Below are positions 1-11,235 of a stretch of DNA of 64,000 nt, in pieces (the first letter of the stretch is position 1; the number at the start of each line of letters is the position of its first letter). The notes beneath the pieces are model-generated. The model was not told where the DNA came from. It searched no databases and was given only the letters and a program-made list of their open reading frames with translations. The position numbers were made by a program, and so were the translations under genes. The stretch comes from Theobroma cacao (lineage: Eukaryota > Streptophyta > Magnoliopsida > Malvales > Malvaceae): contig NC_030859.1 of assembly GCF_000208745.1 (NCBI RefSeq), positions 11,433,765-11,497,764 of the forward strand. Direction: 5' to 3'.

Positions 1-165
1 GTTTAGTTGGGATGAAAAATGAGGTTGAGAGTTGTGGGTTGGGTGAATAAAAGGGTAGGAGAATGGAAATGTAAGAAAAGAAGAGAAAAGGAGAAGAAAA
101 AACTTGATTTTTATGGTGAAGAAAGGAAAATGGCGTGGAAGGAAGAATATGGAGAAGAAAATGCC
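1..165 (-). repeat. D4 LTR arm fragment, inverted against the next copy
   Basis: This segment is the reverse complement of about 3375-3512, roughly 90% or better by eye. Shared landmarks include the 'GGTGAATAAA' and 'ATGGTGAAGAAAG' stretches. It is therefore a D4 LTR piece facing the opposite way to the D4 copy that starts at 170. It stops after 'AAATGCC', and the last 600 or so bases of the arm expected before the LTR end are missing. Its other end lies outside the window. It may be the left arm of a palindromic LTR like that at 40355-54186, or an older copy into which the 170 copy inserted. Confidence 0.7.
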
Positions 166-1878
166 TTTTTGTGATACCCTGTACCCCTGTATAGTAGTCA
201 ATATAACCATATTGAGAAGACGAAGGGCTAATTGATGTGGATTTGAGTGTCAAAGAGGGGTGGCGAGTGAAAGAAATATTCTAGAATAAAATATTTCGCA
301 CGTGAGGAAATAATAATTAAATAATTATATTTTTATTGAGGATGAATTAGCAAGATGAAAAGTGATTCGAAAGTGAATCGGGGCATAATAAGACATTTTG
401 GGTTCCAAGGAGATAAGTGAAAAATCTTGAAATAAAATAATATTAAAATATTATTATTTTATTTGATGACGAAATTAGTCATGAAGGAGGAGTATATGGT
501 CAATCTAAGTGGGGGAGAAGAAGAATGAGAGAATTTCGGAGAAAAACGACGTTAGTGGGGCCCGTGTGTCTTTATTAAATAAAGCTAGCGCAGGTAAGTA
601 TATATTTAAATAGTATGGTGATACTGCATTCAAGTGTAAACTTTATATTTTGTTTGCACACATGTAAAGGAAGAAAATAGAAAGAAATTGGAATTAAAAG
701 ATTGTTGGAAGGACTAAATTAAAAAAGAGAGAAACTTGGAGGGCAAAACGATAATTTTTCCATGAGCTTGGTCAAAGCTTCCAAAGGAAGCTTTGACTCT
801 TTTCTTCCTTATCCATGGCTGATCCTTATCTTTTCAAGATGGTGTTTTTCTTCTCCACCTTTGTCACAGCCCAATTTTCAGGCCATGATCGGCGCATGGG
901 CCTAATGGACAAAGCCCACTAAGCCCAAGTTAGCCTCTTATGGAACCTTGTTCACCATTACATCCATCGTTTTAAATGCCATATTTCGTAGTTCTCAACT
1001 ATAATTATTTCAACAATATAATATGGCAACCAACTACTTACATTTATATCATCCAAAATAATGTCACCCATTGCCAACTCATAGTGGCAACATTAGGCAA
1101 AATAAACATATATTGTTTATGACATGCATATTAGTGATTTACATCACGTATACGTATACACAGGCAAAAAGGACTCTTGACTTCCAGTGGAGTGACTTTG
1201 GGTGAAAGTACAGCTACTGAATGCCATGGAACCTACCAAAAAGGTGAATAGAGGAGGACACCTCAATCTATGTCCCAACTACTTTCGAATCTGAAAGCAT
1301 GAAGTTAAAAAGAGTGAGTATAAAGCCAGTGAGTGAACATAAGAAGAAAACAAGCAAACGATAAGGAAAGTTTTAGAAAGCATGATGCACTTATGTTAAA
1401 AACAACATAATTTAGTTTAAATTTCTTGCTAAAACCCCTGATTTCAAACTTGATTATTTAATCCCTTAATGTTGAAGGATCCATGATCAACCATGAAGTT
1501 GAAAAGAGTGAACATTGTAGTAGAATCCAAGCAAGGCAAGCATGGCAGAATGAATCTTGTTGTAGCGAAAAGGCATTCTTGTTGCAGCAAAATTCAGGAC
1601 AAAAATTTTGAACCACCACCCGATAGTTTCTTGCTGCAGTGAGAATGCAACGAACACTCGAGGCTAGCATTTTACCCAACCACCCGAGAGTTTCTCATTG
1701 AGGCAAGAATGAATTTCGCTGCAGTGAGAAACAAGGAAATTAAGTTAGAAGAATTCTTGTCACAATGAAAATCCATTTTTGCTGCAATGAAAATCAATTG
1801 GAAAGCATTTGTCAAATTTCAACATCAATATTCAATACAATCACATTCTATTTCCTTAACCTTTCTATAAAATATAGA

Positions 1879-1901
1879 TATATATATATATATATATATA
1901 T
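1879..1901. repeat. (TA)n microsatellite
   Basis: Uninterrupted TA dinucleotide run just upstream of the hairpin minisatellite. Similar TA runs sit beside the array in several other D-type copies (50427-50441, 52591-52609). Confidence 0.9.
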
Positions 1902-1934
1902 CTATATAAACATGTATACCACTACCAGCTCACG

Positions 1935-2105
1935 AGCTCATGTGCACTCCTACACCGCACATAGCTGAAATCATCATGTGCACTCCCACACCACACATAG
2001 CTAATACCGTCATGTGCACTCCCACACCGCACATGGCAATATCATCATGTACACTCCTGCACCAAATCATCACTAGCATGTGCACTCCCACACCGCACAT
2101 ACTCG
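1935..2105 (+). repeat. Hairpin minisatellite in D LTR
   Basis: Four to five units of about 36-45 bases, each with CATGTGCACTCC...CCGCACAT. CATGTGC and GCACATG can pair as a 7-bp stem around an 11-base loop. Confidence 0.8.
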
Positions 2106-2700
2106 GTTGTAGTTATCGCACAACATTATCGTTTAAGGCATAACATACATATCAACATAATATAGAAACACATGAATTCATCACATTACATATTTCACAA
2201 CATAAAAACGTTTCATCAAAGGCTTGTTCCCATGCATATTTTAAAGAAAAGACTAAGAAAATATTTCAAGTGATTCAATCAAACACTTATGCATTTATCC
2301 CAAAACATTTTAATACAAGTTCACTCACTTATCTTTGTTGATTCTTTAATCGACTCTAACTTCCACTAATGCTCCAAGTGGAGATGTGGGGTCTCGTTGG
2401 AACCTATCACACATAATAGCATCACAACCAACTTAATTGACATGAATATTATTCCAAAAGCTATTTTCTAAATCAAACTTATTATTCCTCACTAGTTTCC
2501 AATTACCATTTGACTAGTCATTAGTTTGCACTGCTCTAGTCACACTAGGAATAAATAAATAACCTTCAACAATAAAACAACCTGCAATTCTAATTATTGG
2601 CCATTCATCAACAACTTAAAATGAAACCTAACTCACTACTCACCTTGGTGAATTTGTAGTTGAATTCCTTTTCAAGAGTTTTCAAGCTATTATTGAAAAT

Positions 2701-2718
2701 CTCTCTCTCTCTCTCTCT
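2701..2718. repeat. (CT)9 microsatellite
   Basis: Perfect CT dinucleotide run within the D solo LTR, on the strand opposite to its proposed transcription. Confidence 0.95.
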
Positions 2719-3806
2719 AAAATGTCTAGCTAGTGAGAAAAAGTATTGAGGAAAGACTTTTGAGGTTTCTTGAGGTGCAGAAGTGAAAGGGCATGAAAAA
2801 TCCTATGACAAGGTATATAAAAACATAAGATTTGGGGTTACCATGAGAAAATCACGGAGGTTTCAAGGGATGCTTCTATGGAAGATGGAAAACTTGAAAT
2901 AGGGAGGAGAAATGAGAAGAAGAAGAAGAAGATGCTGGAAGTGAGGTGAAAGTGCTGTAAAAATTAGATATTTATCCTAGAGTTGACTAAAGTTCCACTT
3001 ATTTATAAAAATGCCATTGCATAGTTGACTTTGCCTTCTTCTTCCCTTTGGCTCAAACTTTTTACTCTTTTGACATTGAGAAAAGGTCCACAATAGATTA
3101 GAGGTACTCGAGTTCATGAAAACTTAGAAATTTAGACTTGAGACCCAAAATAACAATTTTACCCCTACCATGGAAATTATCATTATTTATATTTTCTTTG
3201 TTTATTTCATTATTATATACAACATTCATTTATTCCTTAGGCCTACTTAGGCCTTAATAATATTAGAAAACCCACTTCTAGGAGCTCGCCAAGAAAATGA
3301 TAGAATTACCCCTATTCCACGTCATCGTGTCTACCTTTGCTACATGTCTATGAAGGTTGAGGTTTTACAATCTTCTTCCTCCCACGCCATTTTTCTTTCT
3401 TCACCATAAAAATCAAGTTTTTCTTCTCCTTTCTTTTCTTTTCTTACTTTTCCATTCTCCTACCCCTTTATTCACCCAACTTATAACTCTCAACCTTATT
3501 TTTCATTCCAACAAAACCTGAGGAGAGAGAAAAGAAGAAAAAAGAAAGGAAAGAAGGAAAGGAAAAAGGAAGAGAAAAGCTTGGAGGAGGCTCGGCCTTA
3601 GAGGAGAAAAGGGAAAATTGAAAGGTTTTCCTTCCCACCCATACACCATTGTTGAGGTTTGAAAAGATTTTGATGGTTTGCCTTATGGAATTCAAGGTAA
3701 GGAAGGTAGAAATTGATGTTTTGTTTGAAAGCATGTAGTTTGAACCAATTATGATGTGAGGTTTTGTTTGTGGTAGCAAGGATCAATAAAGATCCAAGGA
3801 ACCCGA

Positions 3807-5665
3807 TGTTGGGATGAGCCCTACAACCAATTGGGATTGGTTGTGACTTGATTCCAATCATGCAACAGTATGATTCATGTTGAATGATTAGAGGTTTTCC
3901 TTCATCAATAAGACATCAATTATAGTGAGTTATAAGTTTAATTGGATGAAGTCCATGAGATTAATATGCCTTCCAAGGAAACTGTAATGGGTTGCAGTTA
4001 TGAGATTCTTATGCATCAAAGCATAATCTTAAAATGTTCTTGGTCAATGTATCATTGAGACTGGACATTAATGATGCTTGGAGACTAGTATATTCTATGT
4101 TCTTTACTTTGGAAGTACGCAATCGATCTCATAGATTGAAGTATAGAGATAACTGAAACTAGAATATAGGTGCTTGCTAAGAAGAGCAAGTTCACTAGCA
4201 ATGACCCACCATGAGAAGTGCATTTGGTAATATATTCTAGTGTCTATGCAACACTTCTCATGTGTTAGTTGTATAAATACTCCCTAGACTTTAGACACCA
4301 GGTTGTCTTATGTGTGGAGTGCTATGCTTTGATTTCATCCCTATGGGTGCGTAACCAAGGATGCAGAAACAGGATGCTTTTGGGTATACTATGAAGCATG
4401 TGAAGGCAAATGAGTGGTCAAGATAGGAGTCATCACCTTAAGTGTTTTAGAGGACATATCCTATCAGTTCTTGGTTAACATTAGCTTATTGAAGTCCTTG
4501 GCCAAGGCGACATGGAGATTATGAAAAAAGTTTCATAGCTCTCTGTAAAGCTAATGCTATAATTGCAGAAACAAATATGGAGGTCAATAAGAGTAGACAC
4601 TGTACCAAGCTCTTATCATCTCTGGGATATTGGATGAGGGAATGAATTACATTGACAGACTATACACTAAAAGGTTGTCAAAGAACCATTTGATTCTCTC
4701 AGCAATTGGGTGGCCATGATGCATTGCTAGATGCCAATCTTGGTCTATGAAATTGACTATAAATTAATTGATTGATATTTATATTAATCAATTAAGTTAT
4801 TAATCAATTTCATTGCCAACATGTTGGGAACCTAATGGGTCACACATAATGATTGCATTTGAATTAAATTGGGAGAGTGATGATTTAAGTTAAATTTAAA
4901 TCACATGCTAGGTAATTAACTTCTATAAACTTAATGAAAAGAGTTTAATTAAGTTTTAGACATAATTATAAATTGTTATAATTATAAGGCCTTGATTACA
5001 AAATATAAAGGAAATTAATTTTTATTTTAATTTCCAAGGACTTAATTAAAAAAGTTTAATTAAGTAATGGGCCCAATATTATAATCTGCTATAATATTGA
5101 GGGCTTAATTGCAAAATTAAAGTTATTTTAACCTAACTATATAAGTCACCTTTTAACTATTTTCCATATGAGAGTTTTTCAAAATTGAAGAAAACGTAGT
5201 TTTTGTCAGAAAAGAAAAATGTTTTCTTTCTTTGCCACCACTCCCTTTGTGTGAAATAGAAAATTACTTATGAAACAATTTTTGAGAATGGTTCGGCTAA
5301 GATTGTGAAAAAGAAGAAAAGGACAATTGTTGTCCTCTTTGCTAACACAAAGTATAGTTAACAACTCCTTCCTTTATTAAAGGTTCAAGTGCAATCGTGT
5401 GTACTACCATTAGAGGCCAAGCACTTGATTGGCTAGGGTTTTTGTTCCTTGTGGTGTTCGAGGGATTTCTTCAGAAAGTGCCATTGGGATTACGAAATTA
5501 CTTGGCAAGGTAACTTTCTAAGCAATAATTTATTATGTGTTTTTATGTGTTAAATATCACTAAGGTGATCCATGGGTGGAGGCATGTTTTTGTTGTTTAG
5601 TTATAAAGGTTTAATTTTCGTTCCGTTGCATATTTTGAGTATGCCGTCCATAACCAAACCCATCA
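3807..5665 (+). mobile_element. L1-family solo LTR, 1.86 kb
   Basis: It starts TGTTGGGATGAGCC and ends AAACCCATCA. It is flanked by CCCGA (3802-3806) and CCCAA (5666-5670), a 5-bp target duplication with one transition. It aligns end to end, in reverse, with the two LTRs of the element at 7482-21284, which confirms the termini because those have a PPT and a PBS next to them. No internal sequence is attached, so it is a solo LTR formed by LTR-LTR recombination. It is inserted in the D4 LTR. No open frame is shared with the other copies. Confidence 0.9.
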
Positions 5666-6534
5666 CCCAAAGTATACACGTGAAAGAATGTTGGAATGTG
5701 TGGTGATTTTGAGCTAAATTAAATGGTGGGTAAGCGTTCTAACCTCTAAATCACAAGTAGAAAGGAAAAATGAGATATGTATTGATTGTTTGTGCTTGTG
5801 GCATCATGTAAGAGTAAATTGTGGTGTAGGTGGACTTAGAAAATGCTTGATGGAAGTAAATTTATAGTTGCTGCCGTATGCTAGGTTATTGGTGTGGAAA
5901 TGATGGTTGAACTTGATAAATATCCTCAGAAAAGATTAATTTATGTGCTAAAGTCATAAATAAGTTGCAGGTATTTATATTCTAAAGAATTACGCAAGCA
6001 AAGGATAAAGGTAACTTTGGTAAAAATGTGTCAAGATATAAGTTAGTTGAATAAAAACTCACGATTGAATGAAAAGAGAAGTAGAAACGATATACACTAA
6101 AGATATTGAATTTGGATTGTTGCTAGGAAGTGCAAAAATAAAGATAGTGTACTGTGGTGGCGTGCTGGAGGAAATAATGAGCGATCGGCAAGTAAAAATA
6201 GCTAGATATGCCTCTGAATTAATAGTGATATAGTATCCCACTACCGTAAGGTGAGTGACCTTGCATTTAAAAAGTTTTGAACAAATGCATATATGTTGAA
6301 TGAAATACTAGAATATCCTTCGTTGACTTTTTTCAAATTTATGCATGCGAACAAGCTTTTCACAAGTGATACTTCAACGTTTAAAAATGTATAATGTGAT
6401 AAATTACATTTTTGAAATATTATGTTGAATTGCCAATTGATTTGTGGCATGTGATGTATTATTATGCAAAGATTCTTGTTACATGTTGTTATGTATGCCA
6501 TGCATTGAAATGTAATGTTGAATGATAATTATAA

Positions 6535-6765
6535 TTGTGCGTGTGTGGTGTGGGAGTGCACATGACGGTGCTGGTAGTGTGCGGTTTGGGAGAGCACACG
6601 TCGATGATATATGCCATGTGCGGTGTGGGAGAGCACATGATGATGATATATGCCATGTGCGGTGTGGGAGATCACATGATGATGATATATGCCATGTGCG
6701 GTGCGAGAGTGCACATGAGGATATTAGCTATGTGCGGTGTGGGAGTGCACGTGAGCTGAGTTGAG
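6535..6765 (+). repeat. Hairpin minisatellite in D4 LTR
   Basis: Five units of about 46 bases built on CATGTGCGGTGTGGGAG followed by GCACATG, often separated by 'ATGATGATATATGC'. Each unit can form a 7-bp stem. Overlapping short open frames on both strands (His-rich and Cys-rich repeats) are by-products of the array. Confidence 0.9.
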
Positions 6766-7481
6766 GTTGGCGGGTATATGTGGGGAGCCGTGGTGACTAC
6801 TGTGGGGATGACCTTGGTGTATGTTTGAATTATCTATATATTTATATATGCATAATGTATACATAAATTTTTACACACATGTACACCTGTCATGCAGAGT
6901 AGAGATTTTTGGAAAATGTAATGTTATTGAATTGTATATTGAAAGTTGATATTCTTAAATGTTTTCAAAATGAGTTGAAAAACAACATGGCATCAAGTTT
7001 TGTTTATGATTTACAAATTGCATGGTTTCAATGCAAGCGCATCGTGTTTTCTAAAAAATCTTCTGTATCATTTGTTTATTCCCTTCCTATGTTCACTCAT
7101 TAAGTTTAAACTCATTTTTTTCAACTTCATGTTTTAGTTTTCAGGATTGAAGGTAGTTGGATCCTAGGTCGAGGTGCTCCCTCCTATTCAACTTTCGGTA
7201 GGTTCACTACGACTCTGAATAATAGCACCCACGCCTAGAGTCACTCCGTTGGTTGTCAAGGGTCGGTTGTATGCTTATATGTGATGGTTTAATGTAAATT
7301 GTGAGATTTTTTGTGAACTTTGTATGTGCTTGATTTTCACGTTTTAAATTTGAAGTGATTGTTATTAAAAATCACGAGTCTTAGATCCTAAAGAAAAAGA
7401 AATGATAGATGGACTACTGATGGGTTTACATAGAGAGGCTTGCTTGGGCCTGGTGGGCTATGCCTATTAGGCCCATGCATC

Positions 7482-9332
7482 TGATGAGTTTGGCTATGGA
7501 TGGCATGCTCAAAATACGCAGTGGAAAGAAAATTAAAAACTCTATAACTAAACAACAAAAACATGCAATGGATCACCTTGGTGATATTTAACACATAAAA
7601 GCACAAAATAAATTATTATTTAGAAAGTTACCTTGCCAAGTAATTTCGTAATCACAATGGCACTTTCTGAAGCAATCCCTCGAACACCACAAGGAACAAA
7701 AACCCTAGCCAATCAACTGTTTGGCCTCTAATGGTAGTACACACGATTGCACTTGAACCTTCAATAAAGGAAGGAGTTTTTAACTATACTTTGTGCTAGC
7801 AAAGAGGACAACAATTGTCCTTTTCTTCTTTTTCACAATCTTAGCCGAACCTTTCTCGAAAATTGCTTCATAAGCAATTTTCTCTATCACACAAAGGGAG
7901 CGGTGGCAAAGAAAGAAAACGTTTCTCTTTTTTTGACAAAAACTACATTTTCTTCAATTGTGAAAAACTCTCATATGGAAAATAGTTAAAAGCTGACTTA
8001 TATAGTTAGGTTAAAATATCTTCAATTTTGCAATTAAGCCCTCAATATTATAACATATTATAATATTAGGTTGATTACTTAATTAAGCTCTTTTAATTAA
8101 GTCCTTGGAAATTAAAAAAAATTAATTTCCTTTATATTTTGCAATCAAGGCCTTATAATTATAACTATTTATAATTATGCCTAAAACTTAATTAAACTCT
8201 TTTAATTAAGTTTATAGAAGTTAATTACCTAACATGTGATTTAAGTCTAACTTAAATCGTCACTCTCCCAATTTAATTCAAATGCAATCATTGTGTGTGA
8301 CCCATTAGGTTCCCAACATGTTGGCAATGGAATTCATTAATGACTTAATTGATTAATATAAATTTCAATCAATTAATTTATAATCAATTCCATAGACCAA
8401 GATTGGCATCTAGTAATGCATCATGGCCACCCAATTGTTGGGAGAGTCAAAGGGTTCTTTGACAACCTTTTAGTGTGAAATCTATCAGTGTAATTCATTC
8501 CCTTATCATATATCCTAAAGATTATAAGAGCTTGGTACAGTGTCTACTATTATTGACCTCCATATTTATTCCTGCAATTATAGCATTAGCTTTATAGAGA
8601 GTTATGAAACTTTTTTCATAATCTCCATGTTGCCTTGGCCAAGGACTTCAATAAGCTAATGGTAACCAAGAACTGATAACATATGTCCTCTAAAACACTT
8701 GAGGTGATGATTCATATCTTGACCACTCATATGCCTTCACATGCTTCATACTATGCCCAAAAGCATCCTGTTTTAGCATCCTTGGTAAGGCACTCATAGG
8801 GATGAAATCAAAGTATAGCACTCCACATATAAGACAACCTAGTGTCTCAAGTCTAGGGACTATTTACACAACTAACACATGAGAAGTGTTGCATAGACAC
8901 TAGAGTGTATTACCAAATGCACTTCTTATGGCGGGTCATGTTCAGTGAACTTGCTCTCCTAGGCAAGCACTTATATTCTAGTCCCAAGTATTTTTATACT
9001 TTAATCTATGAGATCGATTGCTTACTTCCAAAGTAAGGAACATAGAATATACCAATCTCTAAGCATCATTGATTTCCAGTCTCAATGATACATTGACCAG
9101 GAACATTTTGAAATTATGCTTTGATGCATAGGAATCTCATAACTACAACCCATTATAGTTTCCTTGCAAGGCATATTAATCTCATGGACTTCATTCAATT
9201 AGACTTATAACTCATTATAATTAATGTCTTATTGAGGAAGGAAAACCTTTAATCATTCAACATGAATGATACTATTGCATGATTGGAATCAAGCCTTAAC
9301 CAATCCCAATTGGCTACCGGCTCATCCCAACA
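7482..9332 (-). repeat. 3' LTR of the L1 element
   Basis: Read on the minus strand it starts TGTTGGGATGAGCC (9332 downward) and ends at 7482 in CTCATCA. The purine-rich tract directly upstream of its start marks it as the 3' LTR. Closely similar to 19441-21284 and to the solo LTR at 3807-5665, with small indels. Confidence 0.9.
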
Positions 9333-9345
9333 TCTCCCACTAGCA
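9333..9345 (-). other. Polypurine tract of the L1 element
   Basis: The minus strand reads TGCTAGTGGGAGA immediately before the LTR start TGTTGGG. This is the position and composition expected for plus-strand priming. Confidence 0.85.
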
Positions 9346-11235
9346 CAAAGCCAATTGCTACCTCATTGTATATGGATTCAATCCATCTAGCAAGCATGTC
9401 TGCATGTAGACTCGTTTGTGCCCTTCAATGTGGTTAATTACTTTTATCTGTCTTCGCGATGTCCATGCATCACATCATGTCATATTACTATATCTAGATC
9501 CAATGAGACGTAGGTTTTGCTAGTATGGCTCCATTGTTACATTAACAATGTTCAAAACATTTTATTAGTTCCATGGACTAACGATCTAGGTATCTTCTTA
9601 TCAGAGCCCTTTTAATAGGATGTATATGAATTTAATAATATACATGTACATAGTCCTCTTTCTTTCTTTAAAACCATTTGAACTAAACTATGCTGTATGC
9701 ATCATATGCATTTGTCACTTTTCATTGTACCATCCGCCCTTTTTAAATTTTGGCACTTTCTTTGTATACACATTGCATCCTATGTAATTGTATCACCAAA
9801 GAATTGTATTCACTCATACTAACCTCCTTTTGTGTATGAGATAAACACACTTGTACATTTTATTAAATCCAACCCTTTAGATCCCATTTAATAGAAAAAA
9901 TTGTATAACTCCAACAAAAAACATATTTAGTAGCTCATTTCATATGAATAATACATCTTCAATGTATCTTACTAAATCCATGGAGTTCTAATACATATGA
10001 TTATGCATATCTATGCAAAATCTTAAGAGTTAGATTCCAATGTAACCATGTAATAACTAAAGAAGCTCATTTCTTAGTGTCATCATGCTCCCACTAAATC
10101 CAAGATCCTTTGTGAGAGTAATATTCGAACTCTTTTGAATATTTCGTGATGTTACATACATACATCTCAATGTTTGCTTGGAATCGTATTGGTTTGGAAT
10201 AATATAATTGGCTACATATATATTGGAGAGATATGGACCAAATCATATCACTATATGAATTTGCTTTCTTCTTTAAACAAACATCTCTATGTTTTATTCA
10301 TAAGAAGGTTCCATTTCACATGAATCTACATTCATCTTTTGAATAATTAATTAATAAGTAAGAGTAATCTTCACTAAGATCATATTTTAATAAGAGTACT
10401 TCATACTATATAGCTCATATGATCTTATATTTGAGTTCTCTGAACATTTCAAGGTTTCAAGTTTTATTTCTTTAAGTATACAAGACAAAATCTCAGTTTG
10501 GTCTTGTGTAAACTTAATGAATTAGGAACATTTTCCATAACATTTTATGTTCAATGGTTCTTATACATCTATATGTATAAAACCTTTTGAACATACCAAG
10601 TCATTCACTTTTGCATGAAAATTGATTTGGTCATATAAGAATTACTAGCTCCTTTCTGATTCCCAATCAAAAGGATCTAAGTATCTTCATACTCTAATTC
10701 TTACTTCAATGACCAAGACAAAAATGCCATAATTGATATCATATGTAATCAGTTTTCTTGACATTTATATTGAGCATTGACTTACTACTATTGTTTTACG
10801 CTTTATGTCATTACTTAAATGCATTCAACATTTAGCATCGAATACTTATGATGTTAATACAATAGTAGTAACTTCTAACTCAATCATAAACTTTGGCAAA
10901 GTATAAGCTTCTATAAGCTTTCTCTTCTTTAACTTTGTCAAGGAAATATTTTTTTTATAGTCCCTCATTTGTCCATCTTTACCATAAAGATGTTTGAGAA
11001 CATTTCCCCATTAGTGCCATTATCATGGTTGTCTTCCTAATTCATAATTAAGGCAATATAAATTCCAACTCATGGAAGCACACTCCTAATTAGGAATTGT
11101 ATTTGGTAGAGATTGTGGAACGAACAACCTTTTGCTTGAGAACATTTCTCAAGTCTTGGTACCTTTAAAAAGGGTTTGGTCTAGTGAGTTTGATTTGCAT
11201 CCAAGATGCACCATAGTGACATATTATTAGCCATG
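9346..11235 (-). repeat. Non-coding internal region of L1, 3' part
   Basis: About 1.9 kb of AT-rich DNA between the PPT and the E insertion. There are stops in all frames and no conserved retroelement domain is seen on either strand. Confidence 0.75.

Larger units (their letters stand above)
862..3369 (-). mobile_element. D-family solo LTR, 2.5 kb
   Basis: On the plus strand it reads TGTCACAGCCC at 862 to GAGGTTTTACA at 3369, i.e. the reverse of TGTAAAACCTC...GGGCTGTGACA. It is flanked by ACCTT (857-861) and ATCTT (3370-3374), a 5-bp duplication with one C/T change. The D4 host resumes directly after it. No internal region is attached, so it is a solo LTR. It carries the GTGCAC hairpin minisatellite (about 1935-2105) and degraded CTGCAG palindromes (about 1555-1790). 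A (CT)9 microsatellite lies at 2701-2718. On the minus strand a TATA-like 'GGATAAATATC' lies near 2970-2980. Confidence 0.85.
170..7481 (+). mobile_element. D4-family LTR, interrupted by two nested solo LTRs
   Basis: The copy starts TGTGATACCCTG (a decayed TGTAACACCC) and consists of 170-861, 3370-3806 and 5666-7481. The other parts are a D solo LTR and an L1 solo LTR, each with its own target duplication. Segments match the D4 arms at 40355-54186, for example around 5990-6260 against 44490-44770. It carries a hairpin minisatellite at 6535-6765. It ends at 7481 in the conserved 'GGCCCATGC' stretch, about 30 bases short of the expected GTGACA terminus, where the L1 element begins. Direction is taken from related D LTRs that have a TATA box. 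There is no coding capacity; open frames here are repeat by-products. Confidence 0.75.

Noticed and set aside
6522..6764. Overlapping open frames on both strands with His- and Cys-rich repeats
   Set aside because: All come from the GTGCAC hairpin minisatellite, whose period keeps several frames open. The same happens at 1940-2143, 41234-41576, 45908-46261 and 50410-50679.
3807..9332. L1 copies at 3807 and 7482 as the two LTRs of one element
   Set aside because: They are in opposite orientation, the left copy has its own target duplication, and the DNA between them is D4 sequence.
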